A stretch of DNA of 64,000 nt from Devosia chinhatensis (GCF_000969445.1 NZ_JZEY01000054.1:2075067-2139066); one strand, 5' to 3'. Counted from the stretch's first letter, positions 1 through 9,530 are shown. The notes: generated from the sequence alone by a model not told the origin. A program made the numbers and translations.

Positions 1-67
1 GCATGAGGACGCCGCGCAGGGCCGTCGCCAGGGCAAAGCGCCGCTTGGTTTGAGAAGAAACCGCCAT
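1..67 (-). CDS. 5' end of an unidentified protein, truncated by the window edge
   Basis: The reverse strand has an ATG at 67-65 preceded by a good AGGAG ribosome binding site, and the frame is open to the window edge. Only 22 residues are visible (MAVSSQTKRRFALATALRGV...). It is divergent from the MFS exporter at 181, with about 110 bases between them. A divergent neighbour of an MFS exporter is often its regulator, but this fragment is too short to assign a family. Confidence 0.55.
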   Translation of the reverse strand, partial: MAVSSQTKRRFALATALRGVLM

Positions 68-180
68 TCCCCGTCTCCTTGCGAGCGCACTGCGCTCTCT
101 TGCGACACCGAGCCTATCCCTGTCGGAGAGTCGCGCCAACACCCTCGGTGCTATAGTTTTTCTAAAGCGATGAGCGCATT

Positions 181-1440
181 TTGTGCATTGCCCCGCCCGG
201 GCCGGCATGGAATGTGGCCCTTCCAGTTTCTTCCGGTTCCGGTGCCCTCTTGTCCTTGCCCTTGCTCGCGCTTTTTCTTGCCGCCTTCGCTTTCGGTACG
301 GCCGAGTTCGTTATCGCCGGCGTCCTGCCCGATGTCGCACTGGGTCTGGGCGTTTCCATCCCCGTCGCCGGGTTCCTCGTGTCCGGCTATGCCCTGGGCA
401 TCGCCCTGGGTGGCCCGCTCCTGACCCTGGCCACCCGGAGCATGAACCGCAAGCTGCTCGTGATCGTCCTCGGTCTGGGCTTCACCTTCGGCCAAGCTCT
501 CTGCGCTCTTGCGCCCAATTTCGAACTGCTCATGGCAGCCCGTGTCTTCGTCTCGGCCCTGCACGGCAGCTATTTCGGCATCGCCTTCATTCTCGCCACG
601 GCCATTGTGCCACCGGAGCGTCGCGGCTTTGCCATGGCGCTGATCCTGGCCGGTCTGACGGTTTCCAACATCCTCGGCGTGCCGGGGGGCACGGCCATTG
701 GCAATGCCCTGGGCTGGCGCGCCACCTTCTGGGCCGTCGGTGCGCTCGGCCTCGTTGCGACGCTTATCATCGCCATCTGGCTGCCCGCGGATGCCGGGCG
801 CTCTGCGGCCAGAAATGGTTTCCGCCGCGAATTCTCCGCGCTGGGCCGGCAGCAGGTGTTCACCGGCATCCTGATCGCAATCCTCGTGATGATCGGCCAG
901 TATAGTCTCTTCACCTACATTGCGCCGCTCCTGCTCACCGTGACCGGGCTTAGCACCGAAATCATTCCCCTCATTCTGCTGCTTTACGGCATCGGCTCGA
1001 CGATCGGCGTCTTCATCGGCGGCCGCCTGGCCGACTGGCGGCTCATGCCCTCGCTGATCGCGGTGCTCGCCATCCAGGTCCTGCTCTTCATCGCCCTCTT
1101 CTATGCAAGCGCCGATCCGGTCCTGATGTCGATCGTGGTCGTGCTATGGGGTGGCGCCAACTTTGCCTTCGGCTCACCACTGCAATCGCGCATGCTCATG
1201 TGGGCTGCCGATGCCCCCAATCTCACCTCGGCGTTGATCCCCACCGGCTTCAACATCGGCATCGCCATCGGCGCGATCCTGGGCGCAGCCCTGCTCGATG
1301 CCGGTTGGAATTACCAATATCTGCCCCTGATCGGCGCTGCATCCCTCGCTATAGCCGTCGTCATCGCCTCGATTTCTGCGATCCAGGAAAAGCGCAGTGG
1401 TCAACGCCCACCCCTCGCCGGACCGGCCATTGCGGTCTGA
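181..1440 (+). CDS. MFS transporter, DHA1-type drug/sugar exporter
   Basis: An integral membrane protein of about 400 residues with some twelve hydrophobic segments; the stretch around residues 27-140 (GTAEFVIAGVLPD..., then an inter-helix loop RSMNRK) has the organisation of DHA1 major facilitator exporters such as the AraJ/YdhP group, which efflux sugars or drugs by proton antiport. No strong ribosome binding site is visible. The frame opens at a TTG (181), with further candidate starts at GTG 214 and TTG 250, and the first helix begins right after 250, so the N-terminus is uncertain. Substrate cannot be inferred. The divergent gene at the window edge may regulate it. Confidence 0.8.
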   Translation: MCIAPPGPAWNVALPVSSGSGALLSLPLLALFLAAFAFGTAEFVIAGVLPDVALGLGVSIPVAGFLVSGYALGIALGGPLLTLATRSMNRKLLVIVLGLGFTFGQALCALAPNFELLMAARVFVSALHGSYFGIAFILATAIVPPERRGFAMALILAGLTVSNILGVPGGTAIGNALGWRATFWAVGALGLVATLIIAIWLPADAGRSAARNGFRREFSALGRQQVFTGILIAILVMIGQYSLFTYIAPLLLTVTGLSTEIIPLILLLYGIGSTIGVFIGGRLADWRLMPSLIAVLAIQVLLFIALFYASADPVLMSIVVVLWGGANFAFGSPLQSRMLMWAADAPNLTSALIPTGFNIGIAIGAILGAALLDAGWNYQYLPLIGAASLAIAVVIASISAIQEKRSGQRPPLAGPAIAV

Positions 1441-1549
1441 CGAAAGGGCGAACTTATTCATTCAATTTGAACGCCGGTGTAAGGGAACCTTCGGACTTTC
1501 GTCTTAAGAGGACGCCACAAGGAACCGTCGGACGAGGGGCGCGGGAACA

Positions 1550-2695
1550 ATGCTGGATAATGCCTCACTGATGGTCGGCATCGCCTTTTCCAGCGCATCC
1601 CTCATGGCAGCCCTGTTGATCGGCTGGCTCAATTCCCGCCAGGAATCCTACCTCGTTCACGGCGCCTCGGGCATCGGGCTGATCGTGCTCGGCGTTGGCA
1701 TCATGGCGTTTAGGAGCGATCAGTACAATCTGCTCGTCACCCTCGTGCCCTATTCGCTGCTGATCATTGCTTTCACGCTGATCTATTCCGCCTCCCGTCT
1801 CTTTCGCACCGCCCGGCCGCGCCGCTGGCCGATATGGATGATTGGCGGCCTGTCTCTGGTGGCCCTGCACGTTTCGTTTCTGCTCGGCTATTCGGGCATT
1901 GGCACCATCGTGCTCAATCTTTCCGCCGGCATCATCATGCTGCTCTGCGCCCGTGAATACTGGGTGGGCCGCCGGGAGGCGCCGGTTGCACTCAGCGCCA
2001 ACACTTTCGTCTACGGTCTCACCGCCCTCTCCTTCCTCGCCTGTGCCGCCGTTCTGCTTTGGGAACAGTCCTGGGTGTTGACCGCGCCGGCCGACAATTG
2101 GGCCGAGGACTTCAACTCGATCATGTCTCTGGTGGGCCTGACCGGCATCGGCGCCATCACGCTGACTCTGCATCATGCACGCGCCGCGCGACGCCATCGC
2201 GACGAAGCCAACACCGATGCCCTCACCGGCGTGCTCAATCGCAGGGCGCTCTTCGCCCGTTTTCCAGAAATCGACACGGTCCACCGCGTCGCCGTCATCA
2301 TGTTCGATCTCGACCACTTCAAGCAGATCAACGACCGCATGGGCCACGCGCATGGTGACCTGGTGCTTCAGGAATTTGCCCAGATCCTGAAGGCCCATCT
2401 GCGCGATCGCGATGTCATCGCTCGCCTCGGCGGAGAAGAATTCTGCGCTATCCTGCCGGGCCTTGACCAGGAGCAGGCCCGCCACGCCGCCGAGCGGGTA
2501 CGCCTGGCCTTTGCTGCGCTCGACATGCCGATCGGCGTCGAGGGCGGTGTGGCAACGGTCAGCGCCGGCCTCTCCATCGGCGGGGGTACCGAGACGTTTT
2601 CATCGGCTCTCAGCCGCGCCGACGACGCGCTCTACAAGGCCAAGCATGCCGGGCGCAACCAGGTTCAGCTGGCCACGCTCCGGCTGGTTGCCTGA
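1550..2695 (+). CDS. membrane-bound diguanylate cyclase (GGDEF)
   Basis: 381 residues. The first ~220 residues form about six or seven transmembrane helices. A C-terminal GGDEF domain begins near residue 220 (DALTGVLNRRAL) and carries the active-site variant GGEEF, which is catalytically competent in known cyclases. A product-inhibition I-site RDRD sits five residues before GGEEF, so c-di-GMP feedback control is expected. The enzyme makes c-di-GMP from two GTP at the inner membrane. The N-terminal sensor resembles no family I can name. The gene ends one base before the stop of the convergent yqeY-like gene. Confidence 0.9.
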   Translation: MLDNASLMVGIAFSSASLMAALLIGWLNSRQESYLVHGASGIGLIVLGVGIMAFRSDQYNLLVTLVPYSLLIIAFTLIYSASRLFRTARPRRWPIWMIGGLSLVALHVSFLLGYSGIGTIVLNLSAGIIMLLCAREYWVGRREAPVALSANTFVYGLTALSFLACAAVLLWEQSWVLTAPADNWAEDFNSIMSLVGLTGIGAITLTLHHARAARRHRDEANTDALTGVLNRRALFARFPEIDTVHRVAVIMFDLDHFKQINDRMGHAHGDLVLQEFAQILKAHLRDRDVIARLGGEEFCAILPGLDQEQARHAAERVRLAFAALDMPIGVEGGVATVSAGLSIGGGTETFSSALSRADDALYKAKHAGRNQVQLATLRLVA

Positions 2696-3148
2696 TCAGG
2701 CGCTCAGCGCCTGCCGAACCTGTCCACTCACCTTGCCGAAATCGATCCGGCCCGGGTAATCGGCCTTGAGCTGGGCAATTACCTTGCCCATGTCCTTGGG
2801 GCCTTCCGCGCCCGTGGCCGCAATGGCAGCGGTGATGGCAGCGGCAACTTCCTCCTCGCTCAGTCCCTTGGGCAGGAATTCGTTGAGAATGTCGATCTCT
2901 TCCTTTTCCACAGTGGCCAGGTCCGCCCGGCCAGCCTGGGCATAGATGGCAAAGCTCTCTTCGCGCTGCTTCACCATTTTCTGAACCATGGCCAGGATCT
3001 CGTCATTGGTGGCCGGGCCCTTGCCCTCGCCGCGATTGGCAATGTCGCGGTCCTTGATGGCGGCATTGATGGACCGCAAGGTGGCGGTGCGCCGCTGGTC
3101 GCGGGCTTTCAATGCCTGCTTGAGCCCCTCGCTGATGTCTTCACGCAT
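2696..3148 (-). CDS. GatB/YqeY domain-containing protein
   Basis: 150 residues matching the stand-alone YqeY family, related to the tail domain of the GatB amidotransferase subunit; the C-terminal motifs FLPKGLSEEEV and GPKDMGKVIAQLK are typical. The biochemical role is unproven; a link to tRNA-dependent amidation is only inferred from homology. The start was set at the ATG at 3148 because AAGGAG lies nine bases upstream; an in-frame ATG 24 bases earlier lacks one. It is convergent with the cyclase gene and divergent from carA. Confidence 0.9.
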   Translation of the reverse strand: MREDISEGLKQALKARDQRRTATLRSINAAIKDRDIANRGEGKGPATNDEILAMVQKMVKQREESFAIYAQAGRADLATVEKEEIDILNEFLPKGLSEEEVAAAITAAIAATGAEGPKDMGKVIAQLKADYPGRIDFGKVSGQVRQALSA

Positions 3149-3338
3149 GTCTGTCGGCTCCTTGCTATGCACGATGTCGCCCCCATATAGGCAAGAAACG
3201 CGGGCTGCGCCACTTGCGCTGCCCGTCCGGGCCTTCTAAGAGGAGGCCTCAACCGACATCATCGCTGCGACAGTGAGGCAGGCTCCCGCCTCCGCTCTTG
3301 CCGCGCGACCCTACGAAACCGTGCTTGGAGACGACAAA

Positions 3339-4550
3339 GTGACCGGCTGGCAGCAAAAACCCGCGACCGCAGTGCTGATTCTGGCAGACGGAACCCGCCT
3401 CGAAGGACACGGCATCGGCGCCGAGGGTCATTCGGCCGGCGAGGTCTGCTTCAACACAGCCATGACCGGCTATCAGGAAGTGCTGACCGATCCGTCCTAT
3501 GCCGGGCAGATCATCACCTTCACCTTCCCGCATATCGGCAATGTCGGCACCAATGACGAGGATATCGAGACGGTCAACATGGCCGCCCTCTCAGGCGTCC
3601 GCGGCGTCGTGCTCAAGGCCGACATCACCAATCCGTCCAATTACCGCGCTGCCGAAAAGCTCGACGCCTGGCTCAAGAAGCGCAATATCATCGGCATTGC
3701 CGGCATCGACACCCGGGCCCTGACGGCGCGGATTCGTGAACATGGCATGCCCAACGGCGTCATCGCCCATGAGCCCACCGGTCAGTTCGACGAAGGTTCG
3801 ATCATGGCCGAGCTCAACGCCTTTCCCGGTCTCGAAGGGCTCGACCTCGCCAAGGAAGTCACCACGGCCCAGACCTATCATTGGGACCAGGCCGGCTGGA
3901 CCTGGAACGAGGGCTACAGCACGCTCGAAAAGCCGGACTTCCACGTCGTTGCCATCGATTATGGCGCCAAGCGCAATATCCTGCGCTGCCTCGCCGATCA
4001 GGGCGCCAAGGTGACGGTCGTTCCGGCCACCGCAACCGCTGCCGATGTACTTTCGCACAATCCCGACGCCATCTTCCTGTCCAATGGCCCCGGCGATCCG
4101 GCGGCCACCGGTCAATATGCCGTTCCCACGATCCAGAAGCTGATGGACGCGGGAAAGCCCATGTTCGGCATCTGCCTCGGACACCAATTGCTCGGCCTGG
4201 CCCTGGGGGGCAAGACCTCCAAGATGCATCAGGGGCACCACGGCGCCAATCATCCGGTCAAGGACCTCACCACCGGCAAGGTCGAGATCACCTCGATGAA
4301 CCATGGCTTTGCCGTCGATTCCGACAGCCTGCCCGCTGGCGTGACCCAAACCCATATCTCGCTGTTCGACGGCTCCAATGCCGGCCTGGCCGTGGATGGC
4401 AAGCCCATCTTCTCGGTGCAATACCACCCCGAAGCCAGCCCCGGCCCCAAGGACAGCCACTACCTCTTCACGCGGTTCCTCAACCACGTGCGCAAGGAAA
4501 AGGGCCTGCCCGAACGGGCCGAATATGTGGCCCCCGGCGACGCCGCTTGA
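3339..4550 (+). CDS. carA: carbamoyl-phosphate synthase small subunit
   Basis: 403 residues. This glutamine amidotransferase subunit hydrolyses glutamine and delivers ammonia to CarB for carbamoyl phosphate, feeding arginine and pyrimidine synthesis. The N-terminal CPSase_sm domain is followed by a class I amidotransferase domain with the nucleophile in FGICLGHQ (Cys279) and His363/Glu365 in QYHPEAS. The GTG start at 3339 has GGAG eight bases upstream; an earlier in-frame ATG at 3273 has no better site. An intrinsic terminator follows immediately. carB is not adjacent but lies about 22 kb downstream on the same strand. Confidence 0.97.
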   Translation: MTGWQQKPATAVLILADGTRLEGHGIGAEGHSAGEVCFNTAMTGYQEVLTDPSYAGQIITFTFPHIGNVGTNDEDIETVNMAALSGVRGVVLKADITNPSNYRAAEKLDAWLKKRNIIGIAGIDTRALTARIREHGMPNGVIAHEPTGQFDEGSIMAELNAFPGLEGLDLAKEVTTAQTYHWDQAGWTWNEGYSTLEKPDFHVVAIDYGAKRNILRCLADQGAKVTVVPATATAADVLSHNPDAIFLSNGPGDPAATGQYAVPTIQKLMDAGKPMFGICLGHQLLGLALGGKTSKMHQGHHGANHPVKDLTTGKVEITSMNHGFAVDSDSLPAGVTQTHISLFDGSNAGLAVDGKPIFSVQYHPEASPGPKDSHYLFTRFLNHVRKEKGLPERAEYVAPGDAA

Positions 4551-4555
4551 AAATC

Positions 4556-4585
4556 AAAACCCCGGTCGTTAGGCCGGGGTTTTTC
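4556..4585. terminator. intrinsic terminator between carA and the cupin gene
   Basis: Inverted repeat CCCCGG...CCGGGG (4560-4579) followed by TTTTT and preceded by an A-rich run. It sits between the convergent carA and cupin genes, so it can serve carA and, less strongly, the opposite strand. Confidence 0.85.
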
Positions 4586-5092
4586 CTAGGCCCATTTGTC
4601 CAGGATTGGACCACCCTGCCCGCCGACCGGGTCGGTCCTAGGCAAGGGCACCTGGGCAATACGCTCGTCCGCCTCAGGACGTTCGCCCGCTTCCCCGCGC
4701 AGTAGATCGGCACTGAAGCCGGGCGGATAGGATCCCACGACCAGAAAATCCGGGCTCGATCCCAGGTTGCAGTGCCCGGTCCCCGCCGGCAGGACCAAGA
4801 CATCGCCCGCCTCCACTTCGAACTGCCGCCCTTCCGGCCCGCCCAACATCAGTCGCGCCTTGCCCCTGGCTACGCCCAGGCATTCATGGCTGGTGGAATG
4901 GTAGTGGTGAAAATCATAGACGCCATAGCGCCAGGCACTCGGCCAGCCATTGCCATCGAATAGCTTTTCGAGGGCCTCGGCACTGGGCTGCGCCAGCGCC
5001 TGCCGGTAGATCACCACCGGCAATGTACTGTTGGGGAAGGCGCCGTCATCGGCAAAGTGCTCGAGCACGACCTTGGCGATATTGCCCTGCAT
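4586..5092 (-). CDS. cupin domain protein
   Basis: 168 residues with a single cupin barrel: the metal-binding first motif is visible as HHYHSTSHECLGVARG (about residues 62-77) and the second as GDVLVLPAGTGHCN. It resembles the YjlB-type cupins of unknown function in bacteria. The substrate is not predictable. Its stop abuts the carA terminator; the upstream zinc-peptidase gene on the same strand starts about 980 bases away, so co-transcription with it is possible but unproven. Confidence 0.8.
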   Translation of the reverse strand: MQGNIAKVVLEHFADDGAFPNSTLPVVIYRQALAQPSAEALEKLFDGNGWPSAWRYGVYDFHHYHSTSHECLGVARGKARLMLGGPEGRQFEVEAGDVLVLPAGTGHCNLGSSPDFLVVGSYPPGFSADLLRGEAGERPEADERIAQVPLPRTDPVGGQGGPILDKWA

Positions 5093-5142
5093 GGATCATC
5101 TCCTCTGTCGGGGCACAACGCGCCACCGACAGGCCGGTTCGA

Positions 5143-6072
5143 TCAGACATTGCCCGAGAACGTATCGCAGTCGCCGGGATTGCCCGAAACATAGCCGCGC
5201 TCGAACCAGGTCTTGCGCTGCTCCGACGTGCCGTGATTGAACGTCTTGGGCACTGCAAATCCCTGCATGCGCCGTTGCAGAGTGTCGTCGCCGATCTGCT
5301 CGGCTGCGTTGAGCGCTTCCTCGATGTCGCCGTCTTCGAGCAGGTTTTGCTGGCCTGCATAATTCGCCCAGACGCCCGCATAGCAATCGGCCTGCAGTTC
5401 AACGCGCACCGAGTAAGCATTGGCCTCTTCCTGGCTCATGCGCTGCCGACGCTGGTTGAACTCGGGGAGAACCCCGGTGAGGTTCTGCACGTGGTGACCC
5501 ACTTCGTGCGCCAGCACATAGGCCTGCGCCAGGTCGCCGGGGGCTCCGAGCTGGCGATGCAGCTGGTCGTAGAAGGAAAGGTCGATATAGACCTTGCTGT
5601 CGCCCGGACAATAGAACGGCCCCATGGAGGCATCGGCCAGGCCACAGGCGGAATTGACGCTGTCGGTGAACAGGACGACATTCGGCTCGGGATAATCCTC
5701 GCCCAGGGCCGCGAACTGCTCGTTCCACAAATCTTCCGTTTCGCGCACCACGACGGCAACGAAATCGGCCAGCTCGTCCTCACCCTGCGCCGGCAATTGC
5801 CGAGAGCTCACGCTCGAACCGGGTGCGCTCGCCGATGATCCGCCGGTCAGCATGTCGAGCGGGTTCTGTCCGGTGGCGAACCACACGATGCCCAGGAACA
5901 GCACGATACCGATCAGCCCGGAAATCCCACCGCGCGATCCGCGCCCGCCGCTCGGGATGCGAATGCCGCCGCGATTGCCACCCAATCCGCCCAGACCGCC
6001 AAGCCCGCCACCAGCCCGCTGGCCGCGTCGGTCTTCGATGTTGGAACTGCGCTGCCTGCCCTGCCACTTCAT
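5143..6072 (-). CDS. neutral zinc metallopeptidase, YpfJ family
   Basis: 309 residues. A glycine/arginine-rich cytoplasmic N-terminus (about 1-40) is followed by one transmembrane helix (about 48-68) and an extracytoplasmic domain carrying the zinc-binding motif HEVGHH around residues 190-195, as in the Zn_peptidase (PF04228) family exemplified by E. coli YpfJ. Length and layout (N-terminal anchor, then peptidase domain) fit the family well. The natural substrate is unknown. It stands alone between the cupin and the mannitol-dehydrogenase-family gene, all on the minus strand. Confidence 0.9.
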   Translation of the reverse strand: MKWQGRQRSSNIEDRRGQRAGGGLGGLGGLGGNRGGIRIPSGGRGSRGGISGLIGIVLFLGIVWFATGQNPLDMLTGGSSASAPGSSVSSRQLPAQGEDELADFVAVVVRETEDLWNEQFAALGEDYPEPNVVLFTDSVNSACGLADASMGPFYCPGDSKVYIDLSFYDQLHRQLGAPGDLAQAYVLAHEVGHHVQNLTGVLPEFNQRRQRMSQEEANAYSVRVELQADCYAGVWANYAGQQNLLEDGDIEEALNAAEQIGDDTLQRRMQGFAVPKTFNHGTSEQRKTWFERGYVSGNPGDCDTFSGNV

Positions 6073-6135
6073 CGCTGACGCCTTTCGATCGTGGTGAAAC
6101 GCTAGCAGTAAGTGCGATGGCGGTGAACGGGTTCC

Positions 6136-7608
6136 TTAGCCGGCCACCTTCTTTGCGCTGGCCCGGGCGCCCTCGTCGAAAAGCCGCTCGAGGTGCGCGA
6201 TCACCGACTCTCGGAACCTGCCGTTTGCCGCCAGGTCCTCGCCGAAAACCTCGCTCATGCCCACAAGGCCGTCGAACAGCGCTTCGGGATCGTCGCCGGC
6301 ATCGGCTGCGATCGCCATCATCTTGAGGGCATGGGGATCGCGCACGTCGATCTCGCCGCCATCTTCGGCCACGCCCGTGACATAGCGCATCCAGGCGGCA
6401 ACGCCGAGCGCCAGCCGTTCGAAACCCGCTCCCGCCTCCAGCCGGTCGCGGATGGTGCCCAAGAGCCGCTGCGGCAATTTCTGGCTTCCGTCCATGGCAA
6501 TCTGCCAGGTCCGATGCTTGAGCGCCGGATTGCGGAACCGCTCGAGCAATTGGTCGCGATAGGCCCCAAGATCGACACCGGGCATATCCAGCGTCGGCAT
6601 GACTTCTTCCGTCATCAGGCCATGGATCAGTGCCACATAGGCGTCATCCCCCATGACCTCGGCAATGTATTCATAGCCGCCCAGATAGCCCGAATAGGCC
6701 ATGGTCGAGTGCGAGCCGTTGAGCATGCGCAGCTTCATGTGCTCGAAAGGCTCTACGTCATCGACGACCTGCGCGCCCACTTTCTCAAAGCGCGGACGAC
6801 CGGCCGGGAAATTGTCTTCGATCACCCATTGGGTGAACGGCTCGGTCATGATCGGCCAGGCATCCTCTGCCCCGATGAGCGCGGCAATTTCAGCGCGATC
6901 GGCATCGGTGGTGGAGGGCACGATACGATCGACCATCGTCGAGGGAAAAGCCACCGTCTTGACCCATTCCCCCAGCGCGGCGTCCCGCAGGGCCGCGAAG
7001 TGGGTCACGATGCGCTTGGCGGTCTGGCCGTTGGAGGGAAGATTGTCGCAGCTCATCACGGTGAAGGGCGCGACCCCCGCCGCCCTGCGCCGCGACAGGG
7101 CCTCTACCAGCATGCCCGGAGCCGAACGGGGCGCACCCGGATGGGCCAGGTCATGGGCAATATCGGGATGGCGTTCGTCAAGCTCGCCGGTAGAGGGATC
7201 GTGGCAATAGCCCTTTTCCGTCACGGTCAGCGACACGATGCGGATTTTCGGATCGGCCATCAGGGCCAGCAGTTCATCGCGCTGCGTATTCGCGTCCATG
7301 ACCGAAAGGATCGATCCGATCACTCTGGGATGCGTGCCGGCAGCGTCCCGCACGGCAATGCTGTAAAGACCGTCCTGTGGCTCCAGGGCGTCCTTGGTGT
7401 CCGGCCGACGCAGGCTCGCTCCCACGATGCCCCAGCTCAGGTCCTCGCCAAGCAGGTCGTCGACATAGACTGCCATATGCGCACGATGGAACGCCCCGAT
7501 GCCCAGATGCACGATGCCGGGCGTGACGGCCGAGCGATCGTAAGTCGGCACCTGCGTGCCCTCGGCCAGGTTGGGAAGGCTGGCATTGTTCAAGCGCGGC
7601 TGGCTCAC
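6136..7608 (-). CDS. mannitol dehydrogenase family oxidoreductase, probably fructuronate reductase
   Basis: 490 residues. NAD-dependent polyol/aldonate dehydrogenase of the long-chain mannitol dehydrogenase family: the nucleotide-binding segment GIVHLGIGAFHRAH is at the N-terminus, with MSCDNLPSNG and FPSTMVDRIVP in the middle and the signature KLRMLNGSHST further on. The family includes mannitol 2-dehydrogenase, tagaturonate reductase and fructuronate reductase (UxuB). The divergently transcribed KDG kinase favours fructuronate reduction in hexuronate breakdown, which is inference. The GTG start at 7608 was chosen for its GGAG six bases upstream. Confidence 0.88.
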   Translation of the reverse strand: MSQPRLNNASLPNLAEGTQVPTYDRSAVTPGIVHLGIGAFHRAHMAVYVDDLLGEDLSWGIVGASLRRPDTKDALEPQDGLYSIAVRDAAGTHPRVIGSILSVMDANTQRDELLALMADPKIRIVSLTVTEKGYCHDPSTGELDERHPDIAHDLAHPGAPRSAPGMLVEALSRRRAAGVAPFTVMSCDNLPSNGQTAKRIVTHFAALRDAALGEWVKTVAFPSTMVDRIVPSTTDADRAEIAALIGAEDAWPIMTEPFTQWVIEDNFPAGRPRFEKVGAQVVDDVEPFEHMKLRMLNGSHSTMAYSGYLGGYEYIAEVMGDDAYVALIHGLMTEEVMPTLDMPGVDLGAYRDQLLERFRNPALKHRTWQIAMDGSQKLPQRLLGTIRDRLEAGAGFERLALGVAAWMRYVTGVAEDGGEIDVRDPHALKMMAIAADAGDDPEALFDGLVGMSEVFGEDLAANGRFRESVIAHLERLFDEGARASAKKVAG

Positions 7609-7739
7609 GGCAATCTCCAAAGACAGGCGCGTAATCTTGTATGGAAGTGGCGCACAGGATAGAGCCTCTTTAGTCGCAAGCCCTTGCCGGAGCAAGCCCG
7701 CACCGGCATAAGCCACACCAGGCTCGCGGGAGGACCATC
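7609..7739. promoter_or_regulatory. shared divergent control region of the hexuronate genes
   Basis: A 131-base region between two divergent starts must hold both promoters. A short palindrome CTTGC-CGGA-GCAAG lies in it at about 7683-7696. No clear operator of a named regulator family was recognised. Confidence 0.4.
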
Positions 7740-8651
7740 ATGACCAGGCGCATCGTCTCCATTGGGGAATGCATGATTGAGATGAGTGGGGGCGAAGATC
7801 GCACCTATCGCCTCGGCTATGCCGGCGACACCCTCAACACGGCCTGGTATCTGCGCGCGCTGCTGGGCAGGGACTGGTCCGTCGATTACCTCACCGCCCT
7901 CGGCAAGGACCGCTATTCGGAAGACATCCGCGCCTTTCTGGAAGACAACGACATCGGTACCAGTCACATCCAGACCGTCCCGGAGCGCCGCCCCGGCCTT
8001 TACATGATCCACCAGGAAAAGGGCGACCGCCACTTCACCTATTGGCGCGATCAGTCTGCGGCAAAGCTGCTCGCCGATGACAAGCAGGCATTAGCGCATG
8101 CCGTCGAAAAGGCCGAGCTGGTCTATTTTTCCGGCATCACCCTCGCCATCCTGGCCCCTCGCGCCCGGGGCCGGCTGCTCGGCGCCATCGTAAAGGCCCG
8201 CGACAACGGCGCCCGCATTGCCTTTGACACCAACATCCGCCCGGCACTCTGGACCAGCAATCGCGTGATGACCGGCGTGCTCACTGCCGCCGCCAGCCTT
8301 TGCGACATCGTCCTGCCCACCCATACCGACGAAGCGCCGCTCTTCGGCGACAAGTCCATCGACGATACGGCAGACCGCTATCTTGAGCTCGGTGTCGCAG
8401 AGGTCGTGGTCAAGGACGGGAGCAAGGAAGCCCTTATTGCCACCGCCGATGAGCGCGTCCGCGTCGCCCCGGCGCCAGGGGCAAAGGTTGTGGATGCGAC
8501 CGGCGCAGGCGACAGCTTCAATGGCGGCTATCTTTCGGCACGACTTGGCGGCGCAAGCCTCGAGCAGGCCGCCCAGGCCGCCCACCGCACCGCCGGCATC
8601 ATCATCGGCCACAAGGGCGCGCTGGTGGATCCAAAACTGATCAGAAGCTGA
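7740..8651 (+). CDS. kdgK: 2-dehydro-3-deoxygluconokinase, PfkB family
   Basis: 303 residues. Ribokinase/PfkB fold sugar kinase: the N-terminal glycine-rich motif (GYAGDTLNTA) and the C-terminal catalytic signature DATGAGDSFNGGY, with the catalytic Asp in GAGD, are intact. The segment GDTLNTAWYLRALLG is typical of KDG kinases, which phosphorylate 2-keto-3-deoxygluconate to KDPG for the Entner-Doudoroff pathway. GGGAGG stands six bases before the ATG. Its divergence from the fructuronate-reductase-like gene supports a role in uronate catabolism. The specificity is a family-level inference. Confidence 0.88.
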   Translation: MTRRIVSIGECMIEMSGGEDRTYRLGYAGDTLNTAWYLRALLGRDWSVDYLTALGKDRYSEDIRAFLEDNDIGTSHIQTVPERRPGLYMIHQEKGDRHFTYWRDQSAAKLLADDKQALAHAVEKAELVYFSGITLAILAPRARGRLLGAIVKARDNGARIAFDTNIRPALWTSNRVMTGVLTAAASLCDIVLPTHTDEAPLFGDKSIDDTADRYLELGVAEVVVKDGSKEALIATADERVRVAPAPGAKVVDATGAGDSFNGGYLSARLGGASLEQAAQAAHRTAGIIIGHKGALVDPKLIRS

Positions 8652-8732
8652 TCGCAACTATCCGCCAAGGTTTCCCGGCACGGTGACGTCCCATCTGCAA
8701 CAGCCGATGTCACCAAGTGATGGAGATCCCAA

Positions 8733-9530
8733 ATGAACCTGCCGTTCAATCGCCTTGTTGGAACAGCCGCGTTTTCGGCAATGTTGCTCGTCGCACCGGC
8801 GGCGATAGCGGTCGAAGCCGGCGTGATCGATGGCGATCGCAACGTCGAGCATTTGGCGCAATTGGGCAGGGACCTGCGCGAACTTCTGCGGCCTGAAATT
8901 GGTTTCCCGGTGGAATATGTCAGCGCCTGGCAGGGCGCAGTGGACGAGGCCTTCGCACCCCTATTGCTGGAAGCCGATTATGTCCAGGCCCTCGGGACCG
9001 GCCTGACGCAGGACGCTCGCACCGCCGCAATCGACCATTTTCAATCCAGCCTCGCCATAGAGGTCGAAGCGCAGCTCACCAAGATTGATCCGGACAATAG
9101 CCTCACATTCGAGGAAGAGCTGGAAAAGGCTGCTGAGATGATCGAGGCAGCCCCCGCTGAGTTGAACGCGCTCTATGTGGAACTGTTCGAGCTCCAGCAG
9201 GGCCCGGACGTGGCCAATGCAGTTATGGATGCCTATTACCGCATGATGAAAACCGGAGCCGAGCCGGTCATCGGCGCCGAAGCAGCCGATGAATGGGTCG
9301 CGGGTATCGGCAGCACCCTGCGCGACCAATATGTCGAAGGCAACTTCGCCAGCACGGCCGCCGGCTATAGCACGGTTGACCCCGACCTTCTGCGCGAACT
9401 GGCCGATGTCATGGCTGACCCCGATTTTATCTCCTATTCCCTCCAGGCCTCCCAGGCTTTCGCCCATGCTATCGATGCCGCTGCAGACCGGCTGGCCGTC
9501 GCCTACCCCAGGGCCATCGCCGAACTTTGA
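8733..9530 (+). CDS. secreted protein of unknown function, possibly DUF2059-like
   Basis: 265 residues starting with a clear signal peptide (about residues 1-26, cleavage after VAPAAIA). The mature part is mostly acidic and helical, without cysteines, catalytic motifs or repeats that I can recognise; two stretches (around 60-115 and 190-250) resemble each other in helical pattern and weakly recall DUF2059. GGAG lies nine bases before the ATG. It stands between kdgK and cpdB on the same strand with spacings of about 80 and 190 bases, so probably a separate unit. Confidence 0.75.
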   Translation: MNLPFNRLVGTAAFSAMLLVAPAAIAVEAGVIDGDRNVEHLAQLGRDLRELLRPEIGFPVEYVSAWQGAVDEAFAPLLLEADYVQALGTGLTQDARTAAIDHFQSSLAIEVEAQLTKIDPDNSLTFEEELEKAAEMIEAAPAELNALYVELFELQQGPDVANAVMDAYYRMMKTGAEPVIGAEAADEWVAGIGSTLRDQYVEGNFASTAAGYSTVDPDLLRELADVMADPDFISYSLQASQAFAHAIDAAADRLAVAYPRAIAEL

